The notes: a model not told the origin generated them from the sequence alone. 64,000 nt of DNA from Frigidibacter sp037095735 (GCF_037095735.1 NZ_JBAWKD010000006.1:124001-188000), one strand, 5' to 3'; positions 53,300-61,461 are shown, numbered from the stretch's first letter. Translations and numbers: made by a program.

Positions 53300-53950
53300 A
53301 TGTTTGGGACGCCACCAATGGGAAAAAAGCCTGACACATATGTGAAGGAGCCGGAGGTCGCGGAGGGCGGCACCGCCGGCACCACCACCGAGCGGCTGAT
53401 GGAAGCGGCGAAGAGCGCGGGGGCCCGAGGGTTGCCGCCGGTGCACCTGTGGAATCCGCCGTTCTGCGGCGACATCGACATGGAGATCCGCCGCGACGGG
53501 ACATGGTTCTATCTCGGCACGCCGATCGGTCGCGCGCCCCTCGTGCGGCTGTTCTCGACGATCCTGAAGCGTGAGGGCGATGCCTATTTTCTGGTCACGC
53601 CGGTCGAGAAGGTCGGGATCCGCGTCGAGGACGCGCCCTTCGTCGCCGTCGATGCCGAGATCTCGGGCGAGGGCGAGGCCGCCGCGATCCGGTTCGAGAC
53701 CAACGTGGGCGACAGCGTCACCGCCGGCCCCGAGCATGCGATCCGCGTCACCCGCGATCCCGCGACGGATGAACCGTCGCCCTATGTCATGGTGCGCGCG
53801 GGGCTCGAGGCGCTGATCGACCGCAAGACCTTCTACCGCCTGGTCGAGGCGGGCGTGCATGCGCCGGTCGAGGGCGAGAGCTGGTTCGGGCTGTGGTCGG
53901 GGGGCGTGTTCTTCCCGATCCTGCCGTCGTCCGAACTGCCCGAGACCTGA
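53300..53950 (+). CDS. DUF1285 domain protein
   Basis: About 216 residues. The conserved start of the domain is LPPVHLWNPPFCGDIDMEIRRDG (residues about 44-66, quoted in part as LPPVHLWNPPFCGDIDM). It is followed by WFYLGTPIGR and ending with SWFGLWSGGVFFPI. Proteins of this family are small cytosolic beta-rich proteins of unknown role, common in Rhodobacterales. Starts at ATG 53300 or ATG 53318 are both possible. A REP-like repeat begins right at its stop codon. Confidence 0.85.
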   Translation: MFGTPPMGKKPDTYVKEPEVAEGGTAGTTTERLMEAAKSAGARGLPPVHLWNPPFCGDIDMEIRRDGTWFYLGTPIGRAPLVRLFSTILKREGDAYFLVTPVEKVGIRVEDAPFVAVDAEISGEGEAAAIRFETNVGDSVTAGPEHAIRVTRDPATDEPSPYVMVRAGLEALIDRKTFYRLVEAGVHAPVEGESWFGLWSGGVFFPILPSSELPET

Positions 53951-54010
53951 GGGAGCGAAGGGGGCGCTGCCCCCTCGCGGGCGCTGCCCGCTCCCCCCGG
54001 GATATTTCTG
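53951..54010. repeat. REP-like intergenic repeat of Rhodobacterales type
   Basis: An outer stem GGGAGCG (53951-53957) / CGCTCCC (53989-53995) encloses two hairpins with the same CGCTG loop. GGGGGCGCTGCCCCC occupies 53960-53974 and GCGGGCGCTGCCCGC 53977-53991, the latter competing with the outer stem. It ends CCCCCCGGGATATTT. I recall very similar elements scattered through Rhodobacterales genomes; only this copy is in the window. Confidence 0.7.
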
Positions 54011-54026
54011 CAGAGCCAAACGGGTG

Positions 54027-54764
54027 TCAGCGGGGTTGAAGCGGCGCGCGGCCCTCGGGCGTCAGGAGCCAGCACTCGCGGCCTTCGAAGACGGCACACA
54101 TCAGCGGGCGGCCGTAGCCGGCGCCGCCGTCGAGGTTGACCCGGTTGCCATGGTGCTGCGCGTGGTCGAGCGCGGTGTGGCCATGCACCACAAGCGGGCC
54201 GTGGTCGCGCGGATCGTCGAGGAACTCGTGGCGGATCCAGAGAAGGTCGGTTTCGGTCTGCTCGGCCAGCGGCACGCCGGGGCGGAGGCCGGCGTGGACG
54301 AACAGCAGATCGCCGCGCAGGACATGCGTCGGCAGGGCCGCGAGCCAGTCGCGGTCGGCCTGGGGGACCGCGGCCAGCGCCTCGGCATGCACCGGCGCGA
54401 CGGGGCGGTCGCCGGGGGCACGCAGCCCGTAGGAGGCCAGCGTCGCATCCCCGCCAAGGCGCGGGTGCAGCCAGCCGAGATCCGACCGCAGCCCCGGATC
54501 GCGCGCCCAGGGATCGGCGAGCCAGCCGAGGAACATCCGATCGTGGTTGCCCTTCACCACCTGCCAGGGCGCGCCCTCGGCGATGCCTTCGCGCAGCAGG
54601 CGGATGACGCCGGCGCTGTCGGGGCCGCGGTCCACGAGGTCGCCGAGGTGGATCACCGGCGCCGTCGCATCGCCGGTCAGGGCGCGGTCGGCGGCGATCT
54701 TCGCATGGGCGTCCTGCAGCAGGTCCAGCCGGCCGTGGATGTCACCGATCGCATAGGTCCGCAT
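54027..54764 (-). CDS. Serine/threonine-type metallophosphatase
   Basis: A 245-residue calcineurin-like phosphatase of the bacterial PrpA/ApaH-like type. The complete metal site is visible: GDIHG (residues 7-11), HLGDLVDRGPDS, VVKGNHDRM, LLFVHAGLRPG and VVHGHTALD. Substrates may be phosphoproteins or dinucleoside polyphosphates. It follows serA on the same strand, separated by 92 bases with two strong hairpins, so it is probably transcribed separately or at a lower level. Confidence 0.9.
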   Translation of the reverse strand: MRTYAIGDIHGRLDLLQDAHAKIAADRALTGDATAPVIHLGDLVDRGPDSAGVIRLLREGIAEGAPWQVVKGNHDRMFLGWLADPWARDPGLRSDLGWLHPRLGGDATLASYGLRAPGDRPVAPVHAEALAAVPQADRDWLAALPTHVLRGDLLFVHAGLRPGVPLAEQTETDLLWIRHEFLDDPRDHGPLVVHGHTALDHAQHHGNRVNLDGGAGYGRPLMCAVFEGRECWLLTPEGRAPLQPR

Positions 54765-54786
54765 CGCGTCCTCCGGTCATGAAAGC

Positions 54787-54853
54787 GGCCCCCCGCCGGG
54801 TCTGGCGGGGGGCCGGGCATCTCTTGCCGGGGCACTGGCCTGCCCCGGGCAAG
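54787..54853 (-). terminator. Two GC hairpins after serA
   Basis: Just behind the serA stop, a stem pairs 54823-54834 with 54841-54853 (one bulge). A perfect 11-bp stem then pairs GGCCCCCCGCC (54787-54797) with 54804-54814, followed on the minus strand by GCTTTC. The second is the likely terminator of the serC-serA unit, although its T run is weak. Confidence 0.65.
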
Positions 54854-54856
54854 GGA

Positions 54857-56452
54857 TCAGTTGACCTCGAATTCCAGCGGCTTGACCTGCTGGAACTTGC
54901 CGGTGGCCTCGAGCGCCTTCTGGGCGGCCTCGGGCAGCGGCGCGTCGAGGTAGAGGATCGCGATCGCGTCCTCGCCGACATGCGAGCGGCCCAGGGTGAA
55001 GTTCGCGATGTTCACGCCATGCTCGCCCAGCGTGCCGCCCAGCGTGCCGATGATGCCCGGCACGTCCTGGTTGGTGGTGTAGAGCATGTGGGCGCCGACC
55101 TCGGCATCGAGGTTGATGCCCTTCACTTGGATGAAGCGCGGCTTGCCGTCCGAGAAGACGGTGCCCGCGATCGAGCGTTCGCGCTTGTCGGTGACCATGG
55201 TGATCTTGACGTAGGCGTCGAACACGCCCGACTTGCCCTGGCTGGTGGTCGAGACCTGCACGCCGCGCTCTTTCGCGACGATCGGGGCCGAGACCAGGTT
55301 CACGTCGGGGTTGGTGGCCTTCAGGATGCCGGCGATGGCCGAGGCGTTCAGCGCGGCTAGGTTCATCTCGGCCACGGTGCCGTCGTAGAGGATGTTGATC
55401 GCCTTGATCGGCTCGTCCGTCATCTGGCCGATGAAGCTACCGAGGTGGCCGGCGAGCTTGATCCAGGGGCCCATGACCGCGGCTTCCTCGGCAGTGACCG
55501 AGGGCATGTTCAGCGCGTTCTGCACGGCGCCGGTCAGCAGGTAGTCCGACATCTGCTCGGCGACCTGCAGGGCCACGTTCTCCTGCGCCTCGGTGGTCGA
55601 GGCGCCGAGATGCGGGGTCACGACGACGTTCGGCAGGTTGAAGAGCGGGCTTTCGGTGGCCGGTTCGACCTCGAACACGTCGAAGGCGGCGGCGGCGACA
55701 TGGCCGGACTTCAGTGCCTCGGCCAGGGCGGCCTCATCGACCAGACCGCCGCGGGCGCAGTTGACGATGCGCACGCCGGGCTTGGTTTTCGCAATGTTTT
55801 CAGCGTTGAGGATGCCCTTGGTCTTGTCGGTCAGCGGCACGTGCAGGGTGATGAAATCGGCCCGCGCCAGCAGCTCGTCCAGCTCGACCTTGGTCACGCC
55901 CATGGTCTTGGCGCGCTCTTCCGACAGGAAGGGGTCATAGGCCACGACCTTCATCTTCAGGCCCAGCGCCCGGTCGCAGACGATGCCGCCGATGTTGCCG
56001 GCGCCGATCACGCCGAGGGTCTTGTTGAAGACCTCGACGCCCATGAACTTTGACTTCTCCCACTTGCCGGCATGGGTCGAGGCCGAGGCCTCGGGCAGCT
56101 GGCGGGCGGCGGCGAACATCATCGCGATGGCATGCTCGGCGGTGGTGACCGAGTTGCCGAAGGGCGTGTTCATCACGATGACGCCCTTCTTGGACGCCGA
56201 GGGGATGTCGACGTTGTCGACGCCGATGCCGGCGCGGCCCACGACCTTGAGATTGGTGGCTTTTTCCAACAGCGCCGCGGTCACCTTGGTGGCCGAGCGG
56301 ATGGCGAGGCCGTCATACTGGGCGATGATCTCGGCCAGCTTTTCCTTGTCCTTGCCGAGCTTCGGCATGTAGTCGACCTCGACCCCGCGGTCGCGGAAGA
56401 TCTGGACGGCGGTTTCGGAGAGTTCGTCGGAAACGAGAACGCGGGGGGCCAT
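54857..56452 (-). CDS. serA: D-3-phosphoglycerate dehydrogenase
   Basis: A 531-residue enzyme catalysing the first step of serine synthesis. The Rossmann fingerprint GAGNIG is at residues 150-155. The catalytic trio is Arg234 (NCARGGLVDE), Glu263 (FEVEP) and His281 (TPHLGAS). An intervening allosteric substrate-binding domain (about 315-450) and a C-terminal ACT domain (about 455-525) with NQDVPGIIGTLGG are present, so the enzyme is of the long, potentially serine-inhibited type. ATG 56452 has CAGGAG upstream. It follows serC by 136 bases on the same strand. Confidence 0.97.
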   Translation of the reverse strand: MAPRVLVSDELSETAVQIFRDRGVEVDYMPKLGKDKEKLAEIIAQYDGLAIRSATKVTAALLEKATNLKVVGRAGIGVDNVDIPSASKKGVIVMNTPFGNSVTTAEHAIAMMFAAARQLPEASASTHAGKWEKSKFMGVEVFNKTLGVIGAGNIGGIVCDRALGLKMKVVAYDPFLSEERAKTMGVTKVELDELLARADFITLHVPLTDKTKGILNAENIAKTKPGVRIVNCARGGLVDEAALAEALKSGHVAAAAFDVFEVEPATESPLFNLPNVVVTPHLGASTTEAQENVALQVAEQMSDYLLTGAVQNALNMPSVTAEEAAVMGPWIKLAGHLGSFIGQMTDEPIKAINILYDGTVAEMNLAALNASAIAGILKATNPDVNLVSAPIVAKERGVQVSTTSQGKSGVFDAYVKITMVTDKRERSIAGTVFSDGKPRFIQVKGINLDAEVGAHMLYTTNQDVPGIIGTLGGTLGEHGVNIANFTLGRSHVGEDAIAILYLDAPLPEAAQKALEATGKFQQVKPLEFEVN

Positions 56453-56541
56453 GGCAAGCTCCTGATATCGGGTGGCGGAGGGGGGTGCCGGGCGTACACC
56501 GGCCGTACACCCCCCGTGCATACGAAGTGCGGTTTTTCGCA

Positions 56542-56563
56542 GCGCGCATCGGAAGATGCGCGC
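56542..56563 (-). promoter_or_regulatory. Hairpin in the serC-serA intergenic region
   Basis: A perfect 9-bp stem GCGCGCATC (56542-56550) pairs with GATGCGCGC (56555-56563) over a 4-base loop, 25 bases behind the serC stop. No T run follows on the minus strand, so it is not a classical terminator. It may be a processing or stability element that sets the serC:serA ratio. Further on lies the repeat CGTACACC-GGC-CGTACACC-like (about 56493-56512). Confidence 0.5.
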
Positions 56564-56588
56564 CCTCAGTCGCAAAGGGTCGGAAGGG

Positions 56589-57743
56589 TCAGGCGGCTTT
56601 CGCCTGGGCCTCGATCTCGGCCAGGAAGGCGTATTCGATCCAGGGCATCAGCGCCGCCACGTCGGCGGTTTCCACCGTCGCGCCGCACCAGATCCGCAGG
56701 CCCGGAGGCGCGTCGCGATAGGCGCCGGCATCCAGCGCCACGCCCTCTTTCTCGAGCCGCTTCGCGACGGCCTTGGCGAAGGCCTCGCCGTCGAGGATGC
56801 GCGCATCGGTGAACTTCAGGCAGACCGAGGTGCAGGAGGCGGTCGCCGCATCGACGGCGAGGTTCGCGATCCAGTCCTTGTCGGCGATGAAGTCTGCGAT
56901 CGCCTTGGCGTTGGCTTCCGAGCGGGCGATCAGGCCCTTGAGGCCACCCAGCGACTGCGCCCATTTCAGCGCGACCAGGTAGTCCTCGACGCAGAGCATC
57001 GAGGGCGTGTTGATCGTCTCGCCCTTGAAGATGCCTTCCGAGATCTTGCCCTTCGAGGTCAGGCGGAAGATCTTCGGCAGCGGCCAGGCGGGGGTGTAGG
57101 TTTCCAGCCGCTCGACGGCGCGGGGCGACAGGATCAGGATGCCATGCGCGCCTTCGCCGCCCAGCACTTTCTGCCAGGAGAAGGTCACCACATCGAGCTT
57201 GTCGAAGGGCAGGTCCATCGCGAAGGCGGCCGAGGTCGCGTCGCAGATCGTGAGGCCGGCGCGGTCGGCGGGGATCGCGTCACCGTTCGGGATGCGGACG
57301 CCGCTCGTGGTGCCGTTCCAGGTGAAGACCACGTCCTTGTCGAAATCGACGGTCGCGAGGTCGACGATCTCGCCATAGGCCGCCTTCTTGACGGTGGCGT
57401 CGATCTTCAGCTGCTTGACCACGTCGGTGACCCAGCCTTCGCCGAAGGATTCCCAGGCCAGCATCTCGACCGGGCGGGCGCCCAGGAGCGACCACAGCGC
57501 CATTTCGACGGCGCCGGTGTCGGAGGCGGGAACGATGCCGATGCGGTAGTCCGCGGGCACGCCCAGAATGTCACGGGTGAGGTCGATCGCCTCTTTCAGC
57601 TTCGCCTTGCCGATGGCGGCGCGGTGCGACCGGCCCAAGGGCGCGTCGGCGAGCATGTCGAGGGTGAAACCGGGGAGTTTGGCGCAGGGGCCGGACGAAA
57701 AACGCGGATTCGCCGGGCGCTGTGCCGGAGCTTCAAAAGCCAT
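56589..57743 (-). CDS. serC: Phosphoserine aminotransferase
   Basis: A 384-residue PLP enzyme making O-phosphoserine from 3-phosphohydroxypyruvate. The N-terminus RPANPRFSSGPCAKLPGF and GRSHRAAIGKAKL are typical of the alphaproteobacterial branch, as is FTWNGTTSGVR. The PLP lysine is Lys192 in FSWQKVLGGEG. It precedes serA, as in many alphaproteobacteria. ATG 57743 has GGAAGG upstream, and that site lies in the loop of a hairpin described separately, so expression is probably controlled at translation. Confidence 0.96.
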   Translation of the reverse strand: MAFEAPAQRPANPRFSSGPCAKLPGFTLDMLADAPLGRSHRAAIGKAKLKEAIDLTRDILGVPADYRIGIVPASDTGAVEMALWSLLGARPVEMLAWESFGEGWVTDVVKQLKIDATVKKAAYGEIVDLATVDFDKDVVFTWNGTTSGVRIPNGDAIPADRAGLTICDATSAAFAMDLPFDKLDVVTFSWQKVLGGEGAHGILILSPRAVERLETYTPAWPLPKIFRLTSKGKISEGIFKGETINTPSMLCVEDYLVALKWAQSLGGLKGLIARSEANAKAIADFIADKDWIANLAVDAATASCTSVCLKFTDARILDGEAFAKAVAKRLEKEGVALDAGAYRDAPPGLRIWCGATVETADVAALMPWIEYAFLAEIEAQAKAA

Positions 57744-57830
57744 GTCTGGTATCCTTCCAGATAACCGCCCTTCGTTGGGGAAGGGTGTCCCGCCGCCGCG
57801 TCTATCGCAGCGCCGCGTGTCTGGCAATAC
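57744..57830 (-). promoter_or_regulatory. Candidate regulatory leader of serC with two alternative hairpins
   Basis: On the minus strand, immediately before ATG, TCTGG (57761-57757) pairs with CCAGA (57749-57745) and the loop is AAGGATA, which contains the ribosome binding site. A second identical CCAGAC lies upstream at 57824-57819, so TCTGG can pair there instead and free the site. A further small stem CCCTT/AAGGG lies between. This has the logic of a translational riboswitch. A conserved RNA called the serC motif is known upstream of serC in alphaproteobacteria; I suspect but cannot prove that this is it. Confidence 0.55.
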
Positions 57831-58380
57831 GCATGTTCGCCTTTCCGCCGGATTTCCGTCACGGCGTTCCGCCTTCCCCCCTGCCCGGCGCCGGTTTACA
57901 GCCCCGCTGAGGGCTGGCAGGGTGACCCCGACGCGCCGACACCGATCCCGCGGCCCATAGCTGTCCAACCTTTTCAGAAATCATCAAGATTTGCCCGTTT
58001 CCGGCACCCGTTTCCGGCCAGTGCGGCCGCCCCCGCCATCGACGCAGCGCCCCCGCGCTGCAGGACTGCCGTTCCGATCCCGGTCGCCCCCTCTGGCCAA
58101 GAACCGGCCGGTCGCGGCCACCGCGCCCCGCCGGCCGGGCGCCGCGACAGAGCCATCGCGACAGGCTCGCCTTGCCCGACGTCCGCCGTCCGGGCGGTCG
58201 CCCTGTTCCGGCCCGTCGGCGGCACCTCATTGGCCCGTCGGCGGCCCGTCGGCCGCCTGCCTCCTCCCGCGCGGACCGCGTGGGACACCCCCTTCCGCGC
58301 GGTGATGCGGCCGCACCGCGCAGAGGCCTCGAACGCCCCAAGCCGCACCCTGTTGATGTAAACCGTCTGGAGACGTCCCC
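57831..58380. other. Long intergenic region between divergent serC and an exported protein gene
   Basis: About 550 bases without a gene beyond the serC leader. It must contain the serC promoter (minus) and the promoter of the gene at 58381 (plus). A relatively AT-rich patch lies at 57965-58010. The part 58020-58330 is GC-rich and shows repeated CCGGCC/GTCGGCGG-like words but no ORF with a ribosome binding site. I cannot place promoter boxes with confidence. Confidence 0.4.
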
Positions 58381-58980
58381 ATGAAGACCCCCACCCTTCT
58401 CCTTGCACTGGCCCTCGCCACCGCCGCGACCGGCGCCTCTGCCGCCACCACCGGCAACTGGCGTTTTGACCAGCGCATGGAGATCAACATCTGGATCGGC
58501 GACGAGGAATTCGGCGAGCGAGAGGTCTACAACACCTACCGCGCAACGGGCGGCACAGCCGATGTGCCGGCGCGCTTCCTGCTGAAGGCCCGCCCCGATT
58601 CCTATGGGATCGACCTGCGCTTCCCCGCCCCGCTGGACAAGCTGCTGTTCAGGGGCCTGCTGCAACGCGAGAGCGATAGCGAGTCGGCCAAGCGCCGCCA
58701 GAACATGCTCTCGGGCAGGCTGAGCGGCATGAACGAACGCGGCGCGATGTTCATGGACTTCTCGTATGACGGCACCTGGACCTGCAGCGGCGACTGCTTC
58801 ACCTACCTCTTCCTCGAGGACGGGATGCACCAGTCGCGGACGCCGATCACCCACGGGACCTACGACACGAAACCGATCCCGCTGCCGGCCGCGGCGCCGC
58901 TGCTGACGGCTGCGCTGGGCGCGCTGGGTGTCGCCGCGCGGGCGCGCCGGCGGCGCGCGGCGGCGCAGAGCCGGGACTGA
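58381..58980 (+). CDS. Exported protein with VPLPA-type C-terminal sorting signal
   Basis: A 199-residue protein with a clear signal peptide (LLLALALATAATGASA). The mature part is beta-rich with a CSGDC cysteine pair near residues 138-142. The end reads PLPAAAPLL, then a hydrophobic helix (TAALGALGVAA), then a cluster of arginines. This is the tripartite PEP-CTERM-like signal of the VPLPA type recognised by exosortase-family proteases. The body itself I do not recognise. No exosortase gene lies in the window. A strong terminator follows, so it is monocistronic. Confidence 0.78.
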   Translation: MKTPTLLLALALATAATGASAATTGNWRFDQRMEINIWIGDEEFGEREVYNTYRATGGTADVPARFLLKARPDSYGIDLRFPAPLDKLLFRGLLQRESDSESAKRRQNMLSGRLSGMNERGAMFMDFSYDGTWTCSGDCFTYLFLEDGMHQSRTPITHGTYDTKPIPLPAAAPLLTAALGALGVAARARRRRAAAQSRD

Positions 58981-58991
58981 TCCCTTCGGGC

Positions 58992-59018
58992 GGGGCGGCG
59001 CAACGCCGCCCCCCTTTT
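58992..59018 (+). terminator. Rho-independent terminator after the VPLPA-type gene
   Basis: A perfect 9-bp stem GGGGCGGCG (58992-59000) pairs with CGCCGCCCC (59004-59012) over a CAA loop, followed by CC and TTTT. Confidence 0.88.
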
Positions 59019-59111
59019 CGCCGGGGCGTCACGAAAGGATCATCCGCACGAGAGCAAAGCGTCACATCGGGCGCCTAGGCGGACCCCTCGCATAATTGAG
59101 AGGTCCTCCCC

Positions 59112-59708
59112 ATGCTCCGCAGCCTCGCGCTCGCCTCCGCCCTCACCTTCGCCGCCGGCCTTGCCCAGGCCCAGTCGATGAGCCCGCTCGACTACCCGCA
59201 GCCCGCCGAGGGCACCGACTTCCTGACCGTCGTCGAGATCCCGCAGGGCAGCTTCACCAAATACGAGCTGAACACCGAGATCGGCTATGTCGTCGTCGAC
59301 CGCTTCCAGTCGATGCCGGTGATCTACCCGGCCAACTACGGCTCGATCCCCTCGTCGCTGGGCGGCGACGGCGATCCGCTGGACGCGCTGATCTACACCC
59401 GCGAGCCGATCGTGCCGGGCGCGGTCATCCTGGGCCGTCCGATCGGGATCCTGCACATGATCGACGGCGGCGAGGAAGATGCCAAGATCGTCGCGGTCCC
59501 GGCCTCGGACATCGATCCGACCTATGACGACATCCAGGACATCTCGGACCTGCCGGCGATCGAGCGCCAGCGGCTGGAACAGTTCTTCGCCGTCTACAAG
59601 ACCCTGCCGGAAGGCCGCAAGAAAGTGGAACTGTCGGGCTTCGGCAATGCCGAGGAAGCCAAGGCGATGATCAAGACCGCCTTCGACGCCTACAAGGCCA
59701 AGCACTGA
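59112..59708 (+). CDS. Exported family I inorganic pyrophosphatase
   Basis: A 198-residue soluble-type pyrophosphatase preceded by a classical signal peptide (LALASALTFAAGLAQA, cleavage about residue 20). The active site is complete: YPANYGSIP (72-80), DGDPLD (86-91) and DGGEEDAKIVAVP (118-130). Family I enzymes are normally cytosolic, so the predicted periplasmic location is unusual; a separate cytosolic or membrane pyrophosphatase would be needed for general metabolism. It stands alone between two terminators and may scavenge phosphate from external pyrophosphate. Confidence 0.9.
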   Translation: MLRSLALASALTFAAGLAQAQSMSPLDYPQPAEGTDFLTVVEIPQGSFTKYELNTEIGYVVVDRFQSMPVIYPANYGSIPSSLGGDGDPLDALIYTREPIVPGAVILGRPIGILHMIDGGEEDAKIVAVPASDIDPTYDDIQDISDLPAIERQRLEQFFAVYKTLPEGRKKVELSGFGNAEEAKAMIKTAFDAYKAKH

Positions 59709-59736
59709 GGTCGGTGTCCGGACCCCGGAACGACGC

Positions 59737-59769
59737 GACGGGCCGGATCCTCCGGCCCGTCTTCGTCTT
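59737..59769 (+). terminator. Rho-independent terminator after the pyrophosphatase gene
   Basis: A perfect 11-bp stem GACGGGCCGGA (59737-59747) pairs with 59751-59761 over a 3-base loop, followed by TTCGTCTT. Confidence 0.88.
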
Positions 59770-59793
59770 GCGGCACCTTGGCCTGTGCCGCAG

Positions 59794-60366
59794 TCAGGGC
59801 GCGGTGATGATCTCGTAGGTGCAGGCGAAGGCGCGCCGCTCGACCCGGTAGATGTCGGCGGCATCGCCCGGCGTGCGCATCAGCGCGTCGCCGGGGGCCA
59901 CGCGCATCGCCTCGCCCCAAGGCGCTTCGATCGCGTAGGGCGCGGTGCCCTCGGGAACGATGGTGTAGTCCATCGGCTTGCCGAGCGGCGTGAAGGCCTG
60001 CCAGCCTGCGGCATCGGCGGCCGAGGTCGGCGCGCCGTAGCGCGGCGCGAACTTGGCGGCGGCGACGAGATATTCCTCGTTCCCGGTCTCGGGGCAGCGG
60101 TTGCGCACGACCCAGTCGCCCTCGGCCGCGGGTTTCGAGGTGGTCTCGGTCCCCTCGCCGAGGATTTTGGTGACCACGACCTCGCCGGGTTTCGCCGGCC
60201 GGGCGTCGATCGCCTTCGTCTTCTTCGCCTGACCCACGGCATGGGCGGCCTCGGCCGCGGCGAAGACCGCGATGCGGTCCTGTCTGGGCAGGGCGGCGAG
60301 GTCGGTCTGGGCCGTGGCGGGCAGCGCCGCGGCGAGAAGCGGCAGGACGAGGAGACTGGCGCGCAT
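59794..60366 (-). CDS. Hypothetical periplasmic protein
   Basis: A 190-residue protein with a signal peptide (ASLLVLPLLAAALPATAQ, about residue 20). The rest is a soluble alpha/beta sequence with one CPETG and one FACTYEI cysteine that could form a disulfide, and no motif that I recognise. ATG 60366 has GATCCCATG-proximal purines only weakly resembling a ribosome binding site. It is divergent from serB and convergent with the pyrophosphatase terminator. Coding potential is judged from codon bias and the signal peptide. Confidence 0.7.
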   Translation of the reverse strand: MRASLLVLPLLAAALPATAQTDLAALPRQDRIAVFAAAEAAHAVGQAKKTKAIDARPAKPGEVVVTKILGEGTETTSKPAAEGDWVVRNRCPETGNEEYLVAAAKFAPRYGAPTSAADAAGWQAFTPLGKPMDYTIVPEGTAPYAIEAPWGEAMRVAPGDALMRTPGDAADIYRVERRAFACTYEIITAP

Positions 60367-60573
60367 GGGATCACCGTGCTGGGGGAGGTCGCGGCGACCA
60401 TCCGCGGGCGCGCGGGGCCTGTCAACGGAAACGGTCACCGGAAACGGGCGAACGCAAAGGCCGACGGCCGTGGCGTGCCCCGCCTCGGGGCCCGACAGCG
60501 AAGGCTCTGGCCAGAAAGCCCGTTTTCGCATAACTCGGCGCGGCCCCAGCTCTCGGCCCGGATGGAGGACACC

Positions 60574-61458
60574 ATGACCGCCCATGTCGCCACGCTTCTT
60601 GCCGCCCCCGCGCGCGCCGACCTGCAGGAGGCGACCGTCGCCGCGCTGCGCGACGCCTGGGGCGGTGGCGCGATCCGCTGGCTGGCCGAGGGCATCGCCG
60701 CCGAGTTCGACCTGGACGCGATCCCCGCCAGCCGCTGGGGCGACTGGGACGACCTGCAGGCGATGGGGCTCGACCTCGTGGTGCAGCCCGCCGCGGGCCG
60801 CAGGAAGCGCTTCCTGATCGCCGACATGGATTCGACGATGATCGGCCAGGAATGCATCGACGAGCTGGCCGACATGGCCGGCGTCGGCGCCCGCGTGGCC
60901 GCGATCACCGCCCGGGCGATGAACGGCGAGCTGGATTTCGAGGGCGCGCTGACCGAGCGCGTCGGCCTGCTGAAGGGCCTGCCCGAGGGCGTGATCGCGC
61001 AGGTTCTGGCCGAGCGCATCACCTATACCCCCGGCGGCGCGGCGCTGATCGCGACGATGAAGGCCGCGGGCGGCTATGCGGCGCTGGTCTCGGGCGGCTT
61101 CACCGCCTTCACCACGGCGGTGGGTGGCCACCTGGGCTTCGACGAGACGCGGGCGAACACGCTGCTGGTCGCCGACGGCCATCTGACCGGCGAGGTCGCG
61201 CGGCCGATCCTCGGGCGCGAGGCGAAGATGGCGGCGCTGACCGAGATCTCGGCGCGCCTCGGCATCGGGCATGACGAGGTGATCGCGGTGGGCGACGGGG
61301 CGAACGACCTTGGCATGCTGGGCATGGCCGGGACCGGGGTCGCGCTGCATGCCAAGCCCGCGGTCGCCGCGCAATGCGACGTGCGGATCAATCACGGCGA
61401 CCTTTCGGCGCTGCTCTACATCCAGGGCTATGCGGCCCGCGACTTCATCGGAGGCTGA
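60574..61458 (+). CDS. serB: Phosphoserine phosphatase
   Basis: A 294-residue HAD-family enzyme for the last step of serine synthesis. Motif I is DMDST (residues 84-88, nucleophile Asp84), motif II SGG (173-175), and motif III/IV GDGAND (240-245). An N-terminal ACT-like regulatory half (about 1-75) precedes the catalytic domain, as in SerB of proteobacteria. ATG 60574 has GGAGG 6 bases upstream; an ATG 12 bases earlier is part of that site. It lies on the opposite strand, 3 kb from serC/serA. A thioesterase gene follows after 3 bases. Confidence 0.95.
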   Translation: MTAHVATLLAAPARADLQEATVAALRDAWGGGAIRWLAEGIAAEFDLDAIPASRWGDWDDLQAMGLDLVVQPAAGRRKRFLIADMDSTMIGQECIDELADMAGVGARVAAITARAMNGELDFEGALTERVGLLKGLPEGVIAQVLAERITYTPGGAALIATMKAAGGYAALVSGGFTAFTTAVGGHLGFDETRANTLLVADGHLTGEVARPILGREAKMAALTEISARLGIGHDEVIAVGDGANDLGMLGMAGTGVALHAKPAVAAQCDVRINHGDLSALLYIQGYAARDFIGG

Positions 61459-61461
61459 GCG

